This document shows positions 47,672-61,687 of a stretch of DNA of 64,000 nt, piece by piece. The stretch covers positions 1,860,001 through 1,924,000 of the forward strand of contig CP089930.1 of NCBI GenBank assembly GCA_021307345.1. Reading direction: 5' to 3'. Made by a program: the position numbers and the translations under genes. Within the stretch, counting starts at the first letter, position 1. Every line of letters starts with the position of its first letter. The notes beneath the pieces were generated by a model that worked only from the letters and a program-made list of their open reading frames with translations, searched no databases and was not told the DNA's origin. This DNA comes from Escherichia coli. GTDB lineage: Bacteria; Pseudomonadota; Gammaproteobacteria; Enterobacterales; Enterobacteriaceae.

Positions 47672-47705
47672 CAAAGCCGCATCAGGCAATCAGGATGCGG
47701 CTTTG
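47672..47705 (-). terminator. Terminator after mnmE
   Basis: CAAAGCCGCATC and GATGCGGCTTTG form a perfect 12-bp stem with a 10-base loop, 10 bases after the mnmE stop; on the minus strand it is followed by CTTTCTTG. It separates mnmE from the tna promoter. Confidence 0.75.
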
Positions 47706-47715
47706 TAGGTACGGG

Positions 47716-49080
47716 TTACTTACCGATACAGAAGCTGGAGAAAATTCGCCCCAGCAGATCGTCAGATGTAAATTCCCCGGTGATCTCGCTTAAGTTTTGC
47801 TGTGCCAGGCGTAGTTCTTCCGCAAGCAATTCACCCGCCCATGCACCTAACAGTTGCGCTTTGCCCTGTTGCAGATGCTCCGCCGCTTGTTCCAGCGCCT
47901 GCAGGTGACGACGACGCGCCAGGAAGCCACCTTCCATATTCGTGTCGAAACCCATGCTCTGTTTGAGATGGTTACGCAACACATCCACGCCTTCGCCAGT
48001 CCTTGCAGAGAGACGAATCAACGCGTGACCGTTCACTTCGCTCATTCCCAGCGTTTCGCCGGTAATGTCGGCTTTATTGCGCACCACGGTGATCGGCAGT
48101 TTCGCTGGCAGACGGGCGATAAATTCCGGCCAGATCTCTGCTGGATCAACGGCGTCTGTCGTGGTGCCATCGACCATAAACAGCACGCGGTCGGCCTGTT
48201 CAATTTCCTGCCACGCGCGCTCGATACCAATACGTTCCACTTCGTCGCTGGCTTCTCGTAGCCCGGCGGTATCGATAATATGTAGAGGCATCCCGTCAAT
48301 ATGAATATGCTCACGCAGCACGTCGCGCGTGGTTCCGGCTATATCAGTCACGATTGCCGCTTCACGGCCTGCCAGCGCGTTTAACAGGCTCGATTTACCG
48401 GCATTTGGGCGCCCGGCAATCACTACTTTCATCCCTTCGCGCAGCAGACTACCCTGACGTGCTTCGGCGCGTACTGCGTCGAGGTCGGCAATCACGTCAT
48501 TGAGTTGGGCTTCAATTTTGCCGTCGGAGAGGAAATCGATCTCTTCATCGGGGAAATCAATCGCCGCTTCGACGTAAATGCGCAAGTGGGTGAGGGCTTC
48601 CACCAGATGGTTGACCCGGGCGGAGAACGCGCCTTGCAGTGAGTTAAGCGCCGAACGAGCCGCCTGTTCTGAGCTGGCGTCGATAAGATCCGCAATCGCT
48701 TCGGCCTGGGCTAAATCGAGTTTATCGTTAAGAAACGCGCGTTCTGAAAACTCACCAGGGCGAGCAATCCGCAGGCCGGGAATGGTCAGAATGCGTTTTA
48801 ACAGCAGGTCGAGGATCACCGGACCGCCATGACCTTGCAGTTCCAGCACATCTTCACCGGTGAACGAGTTCGGGCCAGGGAACCATAGCGCAATCCCCTG
48901 ATCGAGCACGCTGCCGTCGGCGTCTTTAAACGGAAGATAATCGGCGTAGCGCGGCTTAGGCAATTTACCCAGCACGGTTTCGGCAACTTCACGGGCTTTG
49001 AAGCCGGAGATGCGCAGGATGCCAACGCCGCCACGTCCAGGAGGCGTGGCCTGGGCTACGATAGTGTCATTATCGCTCAT
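47716..49080 (-). CDS. mnmE: tRNA modification GTPase MnmE (TrmE)
   Basis: A 454-residue GTPase that works with MnmG on U34 of tRNAs. It has an N-terminal tetrahydrofolate-binding domain, a helical domain and an inserted G domain with G1 GRPNAGKSS near residue 226, G2/G3 ([14 protein letters not shown]) and G4 NKAD. It ends with the C-terminal CIGK motif (Cys451) needed for catalysis. Confidence 0.97.
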
Positions 49081-49098
49081 GATGTTCCTGTTGCTTTG

Positions 49099-49130
49099 TG
49101 TGGCGGATGCGCTGTGCTTATCCGCACTAC
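49099..49130. repeat. REP-like element between yidC and mnmE
   Basis: The stretch GTGGCGGATGCGCTGTGC, then TTATCCGCACTAC, matches the pattern of a REP palindrome in the 105-base gap. Confidence 0.65.
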
Positions 49131-49132
49131 GA

Positions 49133-49162
49133 AAAGAAAAAAGGCGGTCAACTGACCGCCCT
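49133..49162 (-). terminator. Intrinsic terminator after yidC
   Basis: On the minus strand GGCGGTCA pairs with TGACCGCC across a tiny loop and is followed by TTTTTTC. It lies about 25 bases after the yidC stop. Confidence 0.85.
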
Positions 49163-49185
49163 TATTTTAGCGAAAACTCACCGAA

Positions 49186-50832
49186 TCAGGATTTTTTCTT
49201 CTCGCGGCTATGCAGGCCACGTTTTTCCAGACCACGGTAAATCAGCTGCTGCTGAATAATGGTTACCAGGTTGCTGACGATATAGTACAGCACCAGACCT
49301 GACGGGAACCACAGGAAGAACACCGTGAAGATGACCGGCATAAAGGTCATGATCTTCTGCTGCATCGGGTCGGTCACGGTGGTCGGCGACATCTTCTGAA
49401 TGAAGAACATCGTTACGCCCATCAGGATCGGCAGGATGTAGTACGGGTCCTGTGCAGACAGGTCGTGGATCCACAGTGCAAACGGCGCCTGGCGCAGCTC
49501 AACGGAACCCATCAGCATGTAGTACAACGCCAGGAAGATTGGCATCTGGATCAGCAGCGGGAAGCAGCCACCCAGCGGGTTAACCTTCTCAGCTTTGTAC
49601 AGCGCCATCATTTCCTGGCTGATACGCTGTTTGTCATCGCCCAGACGCTCACGCATTGCCTGAATCTTCGGCTGCAGCATACGCATCTTCGCCATGGAGG
49701 TGTACTGCGCTTTGGTCAGCGGGTACATGATGCCACGAACGATAAAGGTGATGATGATAATGGAGAAGCCCCAGTTACCCACAAAGCTATGGATCCATTT
49801 CAGCAGTTTGAACAGCGGCTGAGAGATGAACCACAACCAACCGTAATCAACGGTCAGATCCAGGTGCGGAGCAACAGCTGCCATTTTGTCCTGGATTTCC
49901 GGGCCAACCCACAGGGTGCTGTTCATCGCGCCAGTCTGACCAGGCTGAACCAGTACCGGCTGAGACTTATAGCCGATAGCGGCAATGCCGTTACCCAGAT
50001 TAGCGGTATAGAAGTTGTTGGTGCCGTCGTTATGCGGGATCCATGCAGTTGCGAAATACTGTTGCAGCATCGCAACCCAACCACCTTTCGAAGAGATGTT
50101 CAGGTTTTCGTTGTCAGCAATAGTATCGAACTTGTATTTCTCGTACTTCTCGTCAGGCGTGGAGTACGCCGCGCCACGGAAGGTATGCAGCGCAAAGTTG
50201 CTGCTTCCGGTATCGAGATGCGGTGGCAGAGTGATGGATTGCTTCAACTGACCAAAGGTGGAGATCTCCAGCGGTTTTTCGCCAGCGTTCTGCACGTTGT
50301 AGTTGACGTTGACAGCGTAATCACCACGTTTCAGGACAAACGTTTTGGTAAACGTGTTGCCTGCCGCGTCGGTATACGTCATCGGCACCTGCAGTTCGTT
50401 TTGGCCTTCAGCCAGCACATAAGCGTCTTTTTCGACGTTATACAGCGGACGCGGGCCGTTAGCCGGGTTATCCGGGCCATCACGACCGGTCAGACCGCTC
50501 TGTGCCTGATAAATAAACTGCGGTGAGGTTTCCAGCAGCTGGAACGGCTGGGTAGAGTTCAGTTCTTTCGGGTAAGCCGGCAGCAGGGCCTGCTCAACAT
50601 CACCACCACGGGTGTTGATGGTCAGATCAAGCACGTCGGTTTTAACCGAAATCAGTTTCCCCTGGCCACTGGCCGGTACGCCCTGGTCGGCGGCGCTACC
50701 CGCTGCGGTGGTCGTTGTCTGCGTGGTCTGTTGAACCTGAGGTTGCGGGTTTTTATCCTGCTCCCAGGCTTGCCAGATCATGAAAGACACGAACAGCAAA
50801 GCGATGACTAAAAGATTGCGTTGCGAATCCAT
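49186..50832 (-). CDS. yidC: Membrane protein insertase YidC
   Basis: A 548-residue insertase of the YidC/Oxa1/Alb3 family. It has an N-terminal membrane helix (residues 5-20), a large periplasmic beta-sandwich domain (about 40-330) and five conserved C-terminal membrane helices holding the hydrophilic groove arginine (in [15 protein letters not shown], near 366), and a basic tail. It inserts F0 subunit c and other proteins, alone or with SecYEG. It follows yidD by 2 bases. Confidence 0.97.
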   Translation of the reverse strand: MDSQRNLLVIALLFVSFMIWQAWEQDKNPQPQVQQTTQTTTTAAGSAADQGVPASGQGKLISVKTDVLDLTINTRGGDVEQALLPAYPKELNSTQPFQLLETSPQFIYQAQSGLTGRDGPDNPANGPRPLYNVEKDAYVLAEGQNELQVPMTYTDAAGNTFTKTFVLKRGDYAVNVNYNVQNAGEKPLEISTFGQLKQSITLPPHLDTGSSNFALHTFRGAAYSTPDEKYEKYKFDTIADNENLNISSKGGWVAMLQQYFATAWIPHNDGTNNFYTANLGNGIAAIGYKSQPVLVQPGQTGAMNSTLWVGPEIQDKMAAVAPHLDLTVDYGWLWFISQPLFKLLKWIHSFVGNWGFSIIIITFIVRGIMYPLTKAQYTSMAKMRMLQPKIQAMRERLGDDKQRISQEMMALYKAEKVNPLGGCFPLLIQMPIFLALYYMLMGSVELRQAPFALWIHDLSAQDPYYILPILMGVTMFFIQKMSPTTVTDPMQQKIMTFMPVIFTVFFLWFPSGLVLYYIVSNLVTIIQQQLIYRGLEKRGLHSREKKKS

Positions 50833-50834
50833 CG

Positions 50835-51092
50835 TTAGTGTTCTCTGGTATCAAATGGTCCGGGCGGGACGGGATCGTCACCACCAGGGTGTAAAGGGTG
50901 GCATTTTAATACGCGTTTCACCGTCAACCAACTGCCTTTTATCACTCCAAACCTGCGCAATGCCTCAATTCCGTAGCTTGAACAGGTTGGAGTGAAACGA
51001 CAATGCGGCCCGAGTAGCGGACTAATCAGGCGTTGGTAGACCCGAATAAGGGCTATCAGGACCCGCGAGCCAGGCGACAGTGGCGGCGCCAT
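50835..51092 (-). CDS. yidD: Membrane protein insertion efficiency factor YidD
   Basis: An 85-residue membrane-associated protein with an amphipathic N-terminus and the conserved [11 protein letters not shown] motif (residues 31-41), with [11 protein letters not shown] near the end. It helps insertion of YidC-dependent proteins. Its start lies inside rnpA (37-base overlap), as in other enterobacteria. Confidence 0.94.
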
Positions 51093-51415
51093 AATTTTTC
51101 CAACGCTTCCGAGAGAGCACGGTTATCGAGGTCGGCAACCCCTTTTTTCGCCACCACCACGAAATCCATAGCCGGGAGTTCATGTTGGCGTAGACGGAAG
51201 CTTTCACGCGTCAGACGTTTAATCCGATTGCGTTCATGCGCTCGTCGAACGTTTTTCTTGGCGACTGTAAGACCGATACGGGGATGCCCCAGCGAATTCA
51301 GGCGGCCGAGGATGGTGATTTGCGGCGTGCCAGCCCGTTGTGGCTGCTGGAAGACGAATGTGAATTGACTGGGAGTTAACAAGCGTAACTCCCTGGGAAA
51401 TGCGAGCTTAACCAC
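51056..51415 (-). CDS. rnpA: Ribonuclease P protein component RnpA
   Basis: A 119-residue basic protein subunit of RNase P, which trims the 5' end of tRNA precursors. The family signature [20 protein letters not shown] (residues 52-71, the RNR motif) is intact. Translation starts at GTG (51415). It shares a transcript with rpmH. Confidence 0.96.
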
Positions 51416-51431
51416 TCAGGGGTTAGCTTTA

Positions 51432-52178
<747 letters not shown>

Positions 52179-53579
52179 GTGTCACTTTCGCTTTGGCAGC
52201 AGTGTCTTGCCCGATTGCAGGATGAGTTACCAGCCACAGAATTTAGTATGTGGATACGCCCATTGCAGGCGGAACTGAGCGATAACACGCTGGCCTTGTA
52301 CGCGCCAAACCGTTTTGTCCTCGACTGGGTACGGGACAAGTACCTCAATAATATCAATGGACTGCTAACCAGTTTCTGCGGAGCGGATGCCCCACAGCTG
52401 CGTTTTGAAGTGGGCACAAAGCCCGTGACACAAACGCTGAAAGTCCCTGCCAGTAACACCGTTGCACCAGCTCAGGCCGCTCAGGTGCAACCGCAACGTG
52501 CTGCACCTGCGGCGCGCTCGGGTTGGGATAACGTTCCGGCTCCGGCAGAACCGACCTATCGTTCCAACGTTAACGTTAAACATACATTTGATAACTTCGT
52601 CGAAGGTAAATCTAACCAACTGGCGCGCGCGGCGGCTCGCCAGGTGGCAGACAACCCTGGCGGCGCCTATAACCCGCTGTTCCTTTATGGCGGCACGGGG
52701 CTGGGGAAAACTCACCTGCTCCATGCGGTGGGCAATGGCATTATGGCGCGCAAGCCCAATGCCAAAGTGGTTTATATGCACTCCGAACGTTTTGTGCAGG
52801 ACATGGTAAAAGCTCTGCAAAACAACGCGATTGAAGAGTTTAAACGCTACTACCGTTCCGTAGATGCGCTGCTGATCGACGATATTCAGTTTTTTGCTAA
52901 TAAAGAACGATCCCAGGAAGAGTTTTTCCACACCTTCAACGCCCTGCTTGAAGGTAATCAGCAGATCATTCTCACCTCGGATCGCTATCCGAAAGAGATC
53001 AACGGCGTTGAGGATCGTTTGAAATCCCGCTTTGGCTGGGGACTGACTGTGGCGATCGAACCGCCAGAGCTGGAAACCCGCGTGGCGATCCTGATGAAAA
53101 AGGCCGACGAAAACGACATTCGTTTGCCGGGCGAAGTGGCGTTCTTTATCGCCAAGCGTCTACGATCTAACGTGCGTGAGCTGGAAGGGGCACTGAACCG
53201 CGTCATTGCTAACGCTAACTTTACCGGACGGGCGATCACCATCGACTTCGTGCGTGAGGCGCTGCGCGATTTGCTGGCATTGCAGGAAAAACTGGTCACC
53301 ATCGACAATATTCAAAAGACGGTGGCGGAGTACTACAAGATCAAAGTCGCGGATCTCCTTTCCAAGCGTCGATCTCGCTCGGTGGCGCGTCCGCGCCAGA
53401 TGGCGATGGCGCTGGCGAAAGAGCTGACTAACCACAGTCTGCCAGAGATCGGCGATGCGTTTGGTGGTCGTGACCACACGACGGTGCTTCATGCTTGCCG
53501 TAAGATCGAGCAGTTGCGTGAAGAAAGCCATGATATCAAAGAAGATTTTTCAAATTTAATCAGAACATTGTCATCTTAA
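52179..53579 (+). CDS. dnaA: Chromosomal replication initiator DnaA
   Basis: A 466-residue AAA+ initiator. Domain I (residues 1-86, [18 protein letters not shown]) binds DiaA/DnaB. Domain II is a flexible linker of about 86-134. Domain III has Walker [10 protein letters not shown] near residue 171 and Walker B LLIDDIQ. Domain IV ends with the DNA-binding signature [16 protein letters not shown]. It starts at GTG 52179; an in-frame GTG at 52167 would add four residues. The linker differs in several residues from K-12 and is one residue shorter, similar to what I recall for Salmonella. Confidence 0.97.
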   Translation: MSLSLWQQCLARLQDELPATEFSMWIRPLQAELSDNTLALYAPNRFVLDWVRDKYLNNINGLLTSFCGADAPQLRFEVGTKPVTQTLKVPASNTVAPAQAAQVQPQRAAPAARSGWDNVPAPAEPTYRSNVNVKHTFDNFVEGKSNQLARAAARQVADNPGGAYNPLFLYGGTGLGKTHLLHAVGNGIMARKPNAKVVYMHSERFVQDMVKALQNNAIEEFKRYYRSVDALLIDDIQFFANKERSQEEFFHTFNALLEGNQQIILTSDRYPKEINGVEDRLKSRFGWGLTVAIEPPELETRVAILMKKADENDIRLPGEVAFFIAKRLRSNVRELEGALNRVIANANFTGRAITIDFVREALRDLLALQEKLVTIDNIQKTVAEYYKIKVADLLSKRRSRSVARPRQMAMALAKELTNHSLPEIGDAFGGRDHTTVLHACRKIEQLREESHDIKEDFSNLIRTLSS

Positions 53580-53583
53580 TCCT

Positions 53584-54683
53584 ATGAAATTTACCGTAGA
53601 ACGTGAGCATTTATTAAAACCGCTACAACAGGTGAGCGGTCCGTTAGGTGGTCGTCCTACGCTACCGATTCTCGGTAATCTGCTGTTACAGGTTGCTGAC
53701 GGTACGTTGTCGCTGACCGGTACTGATCTCGAGATGGAAATGGTGGCACGTGTTGCGCTGATTCAGCCGCACGAACCAGGGGCGACGACCGTTCCGGCGC
53801 GCAAATTCTTTGATATCTGCCGTGGTCTGCCTGAAGGCGCGGAAATTGCCGTGCAACTGGAAGGTGAGCGGATGCTGGTGCGCTCCGGGCGTAGCCGTTT
53901 TTCACTCTCTACCCTGCCAGCGGCGGATTTCCCGAACCTCGATGACTGGCAGAGCGAAGTCGAATTTACCCTGCCGCAGGCGACGATGAAGCGTCTGATT
54001 GAAGCGACCCAGTTTTCAATGGCGCATCAGGACGTTCGCTATTATTTAAACGGTATGTTGTTCGAAACCGAAGGCGAAGAGCTGCGCACTGTGGCAACTG
54101 ACGGTCACCGTCTGGCGGTCTGCTCAATGCCGATTGGTCAGTCTTTGCCAAGCCATTCGGTGATTGTGCCGCGTAAAGGTGTGATTGAACTAATGCGTAT
54201 GCTCGACGGTGGCGACAATCCGCTGCGCGTGCAGATTGGCAGCAACAACATTCGCGCCCACGTTGGCGACTTTATCTTCACCTCCAAACTGGTGGACGGT
54301 CGTTTCCCGGATTACCGTCGAGTTCTGCCGAAGAACCCGGATAAACATCTGGAAGCTGGCTGTGATCTGCTCAAACAGGCGTTTGCTCGTGCGGCGATTC
54401 TCTCTAACGAGAAATTCCGTGGTGTGCGCCTGTATGTCAGTGAAAACCAGTTGAAAATTACCGCCAACAACCCGGAACAGGAAGAAGCGGAAGAGATCCT
54501 CGACGTCACCTATAGCGGTGCAGAAATGGAAATCGGCTTCAACGTTAGCTATGTGCTGGATGTTCTGAACGCGCTGAAATGCGAAAACGTGCGTATGATG
54601 CTGACCGATTCGGTTTCCAGCGTGCAGATTGAAGATGCCGCATCACAGTCGGCTGCCTATGTTGTCATGCCAATGAGACTGTA

Positions 54684-54684
<1 letters not shown>
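53584..54684 (+). CDS. dnaN: DNA polymerase III beta sliding clamp
   Basis: A 366-residue protein with three repeats of the clamp fold that forms the ring-shaped dimer around DNA. It ends VVMPMRL, the segment next to the peptide-binding cleft. It starts 4 bases after dnaA, and recF overlaps its stop codon by 1 base. Confidence 0.98.
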
Positions 54685-58200
<3,516 letters not shown>

Positions 58201-58201
58201 A

Positions 58202-58318
58202 ATGCGAGCGTGCCTGATGCGCTACGCTCGCTTATCAGGCCTACGAAACTTCTGCAATATATTGAATTTGCAGTGTTTTGTGGGCAGGATAAGGTGTTCA
58301 TGCCGCATCCGGCAAGAA
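58202..58318. repeat. REP-like elements after gyrB
   Basis: Two partial REP palindromes: about 58202-58246 (TGCCTGATGCGCTACGC ... TTATCAGGCCTACG) and about 58282-58318 (GCAGGATAAGG ... CCGCATCCGGCA), both in the 237-base gap after gyrB. They probably stabilise the gyrB message. Confidence 0.65.
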
Positions 58319-58330
58319 GCTATAAGTAAT

Positions 58331-58360
58331 AAAAGGGCGGAGATGATCTCCGCTCTTTTT
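58331..58360 (+). terminator. Intrinsic terminator of the dnaA-gyrB operon
   Basis: AAAAGGGCGGAGA and TCTCCGCTCTTTTT form a stem of about 10 bp ending in five T residues, between gyrB and yidB. Confidence 0.85.
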
Positions 58361-58437
58361 ATTTCTGCAATCCGCAATTATCATCCCGCAGAACTATACT
58401 TTTTGAGTCAACACGTAACGCTTTACAGGTGAATATC

Positions 58438-58836
58438 ATGGGGCTTTTTGATGAAGTTGTCGGTGCCTTTCTGAAAGGCGATGCGGGAAAATATCAGGCG
58501 ATTTTAAGTTGGGTTGAGGAACAGGGAGGCATCCAGGTGCTGCTGGAAAAACTGCAAAGTGGCGGTTTAGGTGCCATTCTCTCAACCTGGTTGAGTAATC
58601 AACAGGGCAATCAGCCGGTGAGCGGCGAGCAACTGGAGTCGGCGCTCGGCACAAACGCGGTGTCCGATCTCGGGCAAAAACTCGGCGTAGATACCCGTGC
58701 TGCTTCCAGCTTACTGGCGGAACAATTGCCGAAGATTATTGATGCTCTTTCACCGCAGGGTGAAGTGTCACCACAAGCCAATAACGATCTGCTTTCCGCA
58801 GGCATGGAGTTGCTGAAAGGGAAACTCTTCCGCTAA
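58438..58836 (+). CDS. yidB: DUF937 protein YidB
   Basis: A 132-residue soluble protein of the YidB/DUF937 family with helices rich in Gly, Leu and Ala; function unknown. The ATG at 58438 (MGLFDEVVGAF) has AGGTG 8 bases upstream and gives the accepted length; an earlier GTG at 58429 is not supported. It carries no signal peptide or catalytic motif that I recognise. Confidence 0.93.
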   Translation: MGLFDEVVGAFLKGDAGKYQAILSWVEEQGGIQVLLEKLQSGGLGAILSTWLSNQQGNQPVSGEQLESALGTNAVSDLGQKLGVDTRAASSLLAEQLPKIIDALSPQGEVSPQANNDLLSAGMELLKGKLFR

Positions 58837-58838
58837 GC

Positions 58839-58876
58839 AAAAGGGGAGCACGCAACACGCGTTGCATCCCCCTTTT
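58839..58876 (+). terminator. Terminator-like hairpin after yidB
   Basis: AAAAGGGG and CCCCTTTT flank a smaller internal stem (CAAC-acgc-GTTG). The T-run at 58873-58876 is short, so termination may be partial. Confidence 0.6.
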
Positions 58877-58950
58877 CCCTCGGGTGTTGTACTGATTTTT
58901 GAGCGGAATCGCGTTAGCATGAGTCAGGAACCAATCTACCTGGGGAACTC

Positions 58951-59763
58951 ATGGCTATCAAACTCATTGCTATCGATATGGATGGCACCCTTCTGCTGCC
59001 CGATCACACCATTTCACCCGCCGTTAAAAATGCGATTGCCGCAGCTCGCGCCCGTGGCGTGAATGTCGTACTGACGACGGGGCGCCCTTATGCAGGCGTT
59101 CACAACTACCTGAAAGAACTGCATATGGAACAGCCGGGCGACTACTGCATTACTTACAATGGCGCGCTGGTGCAGAAAGCCGCTGATGGTAGCACCGTGG
59201 CGCAAACAGCCCTGAGCTATGATGACTACCGTTTCCTGGAAAAACTCTCTCGTGAAGTCGGTTCCCATTTCCACGCGCTGGATCGCACCACGCTGTACAC
59301 CGCCAACCGTGACATCAGCTATTACACGGTGCACGAATCATTTGTTGCCACCATTCCGCTGGTGTTCTGCGAGGCGGAGAAAATGAACCCTGACACCCAG
59401 TTCCTGAAAGTGATGATGATTGATGAACCCGCCATCCTCGACCAGGCCATCGCGCGCATTCCGCAGGAAGTAAAAGAGAAATACACCGTGCTGAAAAGTG
59501 CGCCGTACTTCCTCGAAATCCTCGATAAACGCGTCAATAAAGGCACTGGCGTGAAATCGCTGGCGGAAGTGCTTGGCATTAAACCGGAAGAAATTATGGC
59601 GATTGGCGATCAGGAAAACGACATCGCAATGATTGAATATGCAGGCGTCGGTGTGGCGATGGATAACGCTATTCCTTCGGTGAAAGAAGTGGCGAACTTT
59701 GTCACCAAATCCAACCTTGAAGATGGCGTGGCGTTTGCAATCGAAAAGTATGTGCTGAATTAA
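58951..59763 (+). CDS. yidA: HAD-type sugar phosphatase YidA
   Basis: A 270-residue Cof-type HAD phosphatase. The nucleophile motif DMDGT is at residues 9-13, and the C-terminal GDQENDIAMIEYAGVGVAM carries motif IV. It hydrolyses sugar phosphates such as erythrose 4-phosphate and glucose 1-phosphate in vitro. It begins after GGGGAAC, 114 bases from yidB. Confidence 0.95.
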   Translation: MAIKLIAIDMDGTLLLPDHTISPAVKNAIAAARARGVNVVLTTGRPYAGVHNYLKELHMEQPGDYCITYNGALVQKAADGSTVAQTALSYDDYRFLEKLSREVGSHFHALDRTTLYTANRDISYYTVHESFVATIPLVFCEAEKMNPDTQFLKVMMIDEPAILDQAIARIPQEVKEKYTVLKSAPYFLEILDKRVNKGTGVKSLAEVLGIKPEEIMAIGDQENDIAMIEYAGVGVAMDNAIPSVKEVANFVTKSNLEDGVAFAIEKYVLN

Positions 59764-59771
59764 TCTGTGGG

Positions 59772-59800
59772 CGGGCAAACAGCATAAACGCGTTTGCCCG
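59772..59800. terminator. Hairpin between convergent yidA and yidX
   Basis: CGGGCAAAC (59772-59780) and GTTTGCCCG (59792-59800) form a perfect 9-bp stem with an 11-base loop. No T-run is present; it could still mark the 3' ends of both genes. Confidence 0.5.
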
Positions 59801-59806
59801 CAGCGA

Positions 59807-60463
59807 TTAACAATTTCTGGTCGTGCATAAAATCAGGAACTGGAGTGGTGAAGTCACAATATCCAGCGTAATGGTGACTGGCAGCAGTACATTAGCGAGT
59901 CCGCGCGGGACGCCATTTGTTGTTTTGTACTCATAAAATCCCACCGTAAAGGGCTGATGGAAAACCATCACGTTTGAGTAATCCGCTTTTTTATTTTTCT
60001 GGTGGATAGAGCCTTTCAGGCCGTCCAGCATCCATGTACAACGCAGAGAATCACACACAAAGCCATATTGTGTCGCCAGAGCTTTATCTTCCTCGTTGTT
60101 CCAGTCGTAATAGAGCGTAATAGCACCAGAGAAATTCTTATTACTGCTGCTTAAAATAAATTTCGCGTTATCAGAAACGGTGATTCTTTCGCCATGAATT
60201 GCCGGATCGTTCAGCATTTTAACCACCTCACCGCCGCCGGTGGTCAACAGATAGTCCAACGATTCACCAACAAAAACATAGCCTTTCGTACCGTTACTAT
60301 CCTCTGCCAGCGATAAACCCTTAATCGTATCTGACCGCCATTGCTCGGCATGTGGACGGCTTGCGGTATTGGAAACCAACCCCCAGGTGATACATCCGGT
60401 CAACGCGAATGCCAAAGAACATAAACTGGCAGCCTTAAAAAATCCCTTAAAATTCAAACTCAT
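59807..60463 (-). CDS. yidX: YidX-like lipoprotein
   Basis: A 218-residue lipoprotein: the signal region [18 protein letters not shown] leads to the lipobox LTGC, with the lipid-bearing cysteine at about residue 24. The rest is soluble and resembles YidX of K-12 ([15 protein letters not shown] and [12 protein letters not shown] segments), but I estimate the identity at only about half. The ATG at 60463 has AAAGGA upstream; an earlier ATG at 60502 would put a second start in front of the signal peptide. Function unknown. In K-12 the dgo operon separates yidX from cbrA; here cbrA follows directly. Confidence 0.85.
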   Translation of the reverse strand: MSLNFKGFFKAASLCSLAFALTGCITWGLVSNTASRPHAEQWRSDTIKGLSLAEDSNGTKGYVFVGESLDYLLTTGGGEVVKMLNDPAIHGERITVSDNAKFILSSSNKNFSGAITLYYDWNNEEDKALATQYGFVCDSLRCTWMLDGLKGSIHQKNKKADYSNVMVFHQPFTVGFYEYKTTNGVPRGLANVLLPVTITLDIVTSPLQFLILCTTRNC

Positions 60464-60516
60464 GATTAATCCTTTAAACAACAATGAAACAGCTGCAAGC
60501 ATACCTTTCTTTTCAC

Positions 60517-61620
60517 TTATTTAGGATAAAGCACCCTGCTTTCAGAATAGTGCCCGGCGCAATTCATCTGCGAAATATGCGACACACCACTGCGCATAAT
60601 CCACTTTCTTAAGGCAGGTGCAGTCAAGCATCGGCTTTTTACTATCTTGCCGAAGAGTTTTAAACGCAGTTTGCGGGTGGCGCGCCAGTAAGCGGCATTG
60701 AGCTTCTCTGGCTGCTTCAGTAACACAGAACGCAGTATTTCCGCACTGTCCAGCGCATAGCTAATCCCTTCCAGAGAACTGGCGCTGATAAATCCCGCCG
60801 CTTCACCAATCAGAAAGGCGTTGTCCTTACCGCAGACAAAATCCTGCCAGCGTGAGGGAAACAGCACCGTGCATTTTTCACTTTTCACCGCTTTGCCAAA
60901 CTGGAACTGAAAGGCGTTCATTTTCTCTTTCAGCGCCGCGAAACGCGCCTGACCGTCTTTCATCGGATAGGCACCGCCAAAGATAAAATAACCGTCTTTG
61001 CTGATACTCCATGAATAACAGTCCGTTATCGCATTATCAAAGATGCAGGAGTAGAACGGCACCGGATGCTTCTCTGCGAACCACTGCTGGATAGCGACAT
61101 ATTTACGAATCTGATGATCCGGATAAAGATGTCGCCGCACCATCGAGTTTGCGCCATCGGCACCCACCAGATAACGGGCGGTAATATGCTGCTCCCAGCC
61201 GTCTGCACGAAAAATGACATGCCATTTATCATCCTCACGCCAGATTTTTCGACACAGGCTGTCGTGGTAAACCTCAACGCTGGCGGGGATCAGCGACTTC
61301 ATCCACAAGTCGAAGGCATGGCGATTAATATTGATATAGCTCCGCTGGTAGTTACGCGTGAGCGATGCGGCGACGTCGACGGTTTTGACGCTGAAAATCT
61401 GCGGATTGGCGATCACATCGACAGGAAGCGTCAGTCCATCGCGAATAAAAGAACGCTGCGCGTCCGGTGCCAGCAGACCACCACAAGGCTTGCTGAAACC
61501 TTCAGCACCGCACTGGTGCTTTTTATCCAGCGCGATCACCTGCATTTTGCCTGCTAACTGCCGCGCCAACGCCGACCCCGCCGGGCCGAGGCCAATAATC
61601 GCCACGTCGAAATGTTCCAT
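60517..61620 (-). CDS. cbrA: FAD-dependent oxidoreductase CbrA (YidS)
   Basis: A 367-residue geranylgeranyl-reductase-like flavoprotein. The FAD loop GLGPAG is at residues 10-15, and a second FAD motif ([18 protein letters not shown]) lies near residue 265. Expression is linked to the CreBC system and colicin E2 tolerance in E. coli. I start at MEHFDVAII (61620); an upstream ATG at 61641 adds seven residues. The last about 25 residues ([16 protein letters not shown] end) do not match the K-12 C-terminus, and the protein is longer by about 13 residues. Confidence 0.9.
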   Translation of the reverse strand: MEHFDVAIIGLGPAGSALARQLAGKMQVIALDKKHQCGAEGFSKPCGGLLAPDAQRSFIRDGLTLPVDVIANPQIFSVKTVDVAASLTRNYQRSYININRHAFDLWMKSLIPASVEVYHDSLCRKIWREDDKWHVIFRADGWEQHITARYLVGADGANSMVRRHLYPDHQIRKYVAIQQWFAEKHPVPFYSCIFDNAITDCYSWSISKDGYFIFGGAYPMKDGQARFAALKEKMNAFQFQFGKAVKSEKCTVLFPSRWQDFVCGKDNAFLIGEAAGFISASSLEGISYALDSAEILRSVLLKQPEKLNAAYWRATRKLRLKLFGKIVKSRCLTAPALRKWIMRSGVSHISQMNCAGHYSESRVLYPK

Positions 61621-61687
61621 CTTTTTACTCACATTCATCACGATGGCAAAAGACTATTGTCTGAAAGTGAAGTCCTTGTGAAGTATG

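Noticed and set aside
49465-50526. 353-codon open frame opposite yidC
   Set aside because: Wholly antisense to yidC with no known domain; explained by the codon use of yidC.
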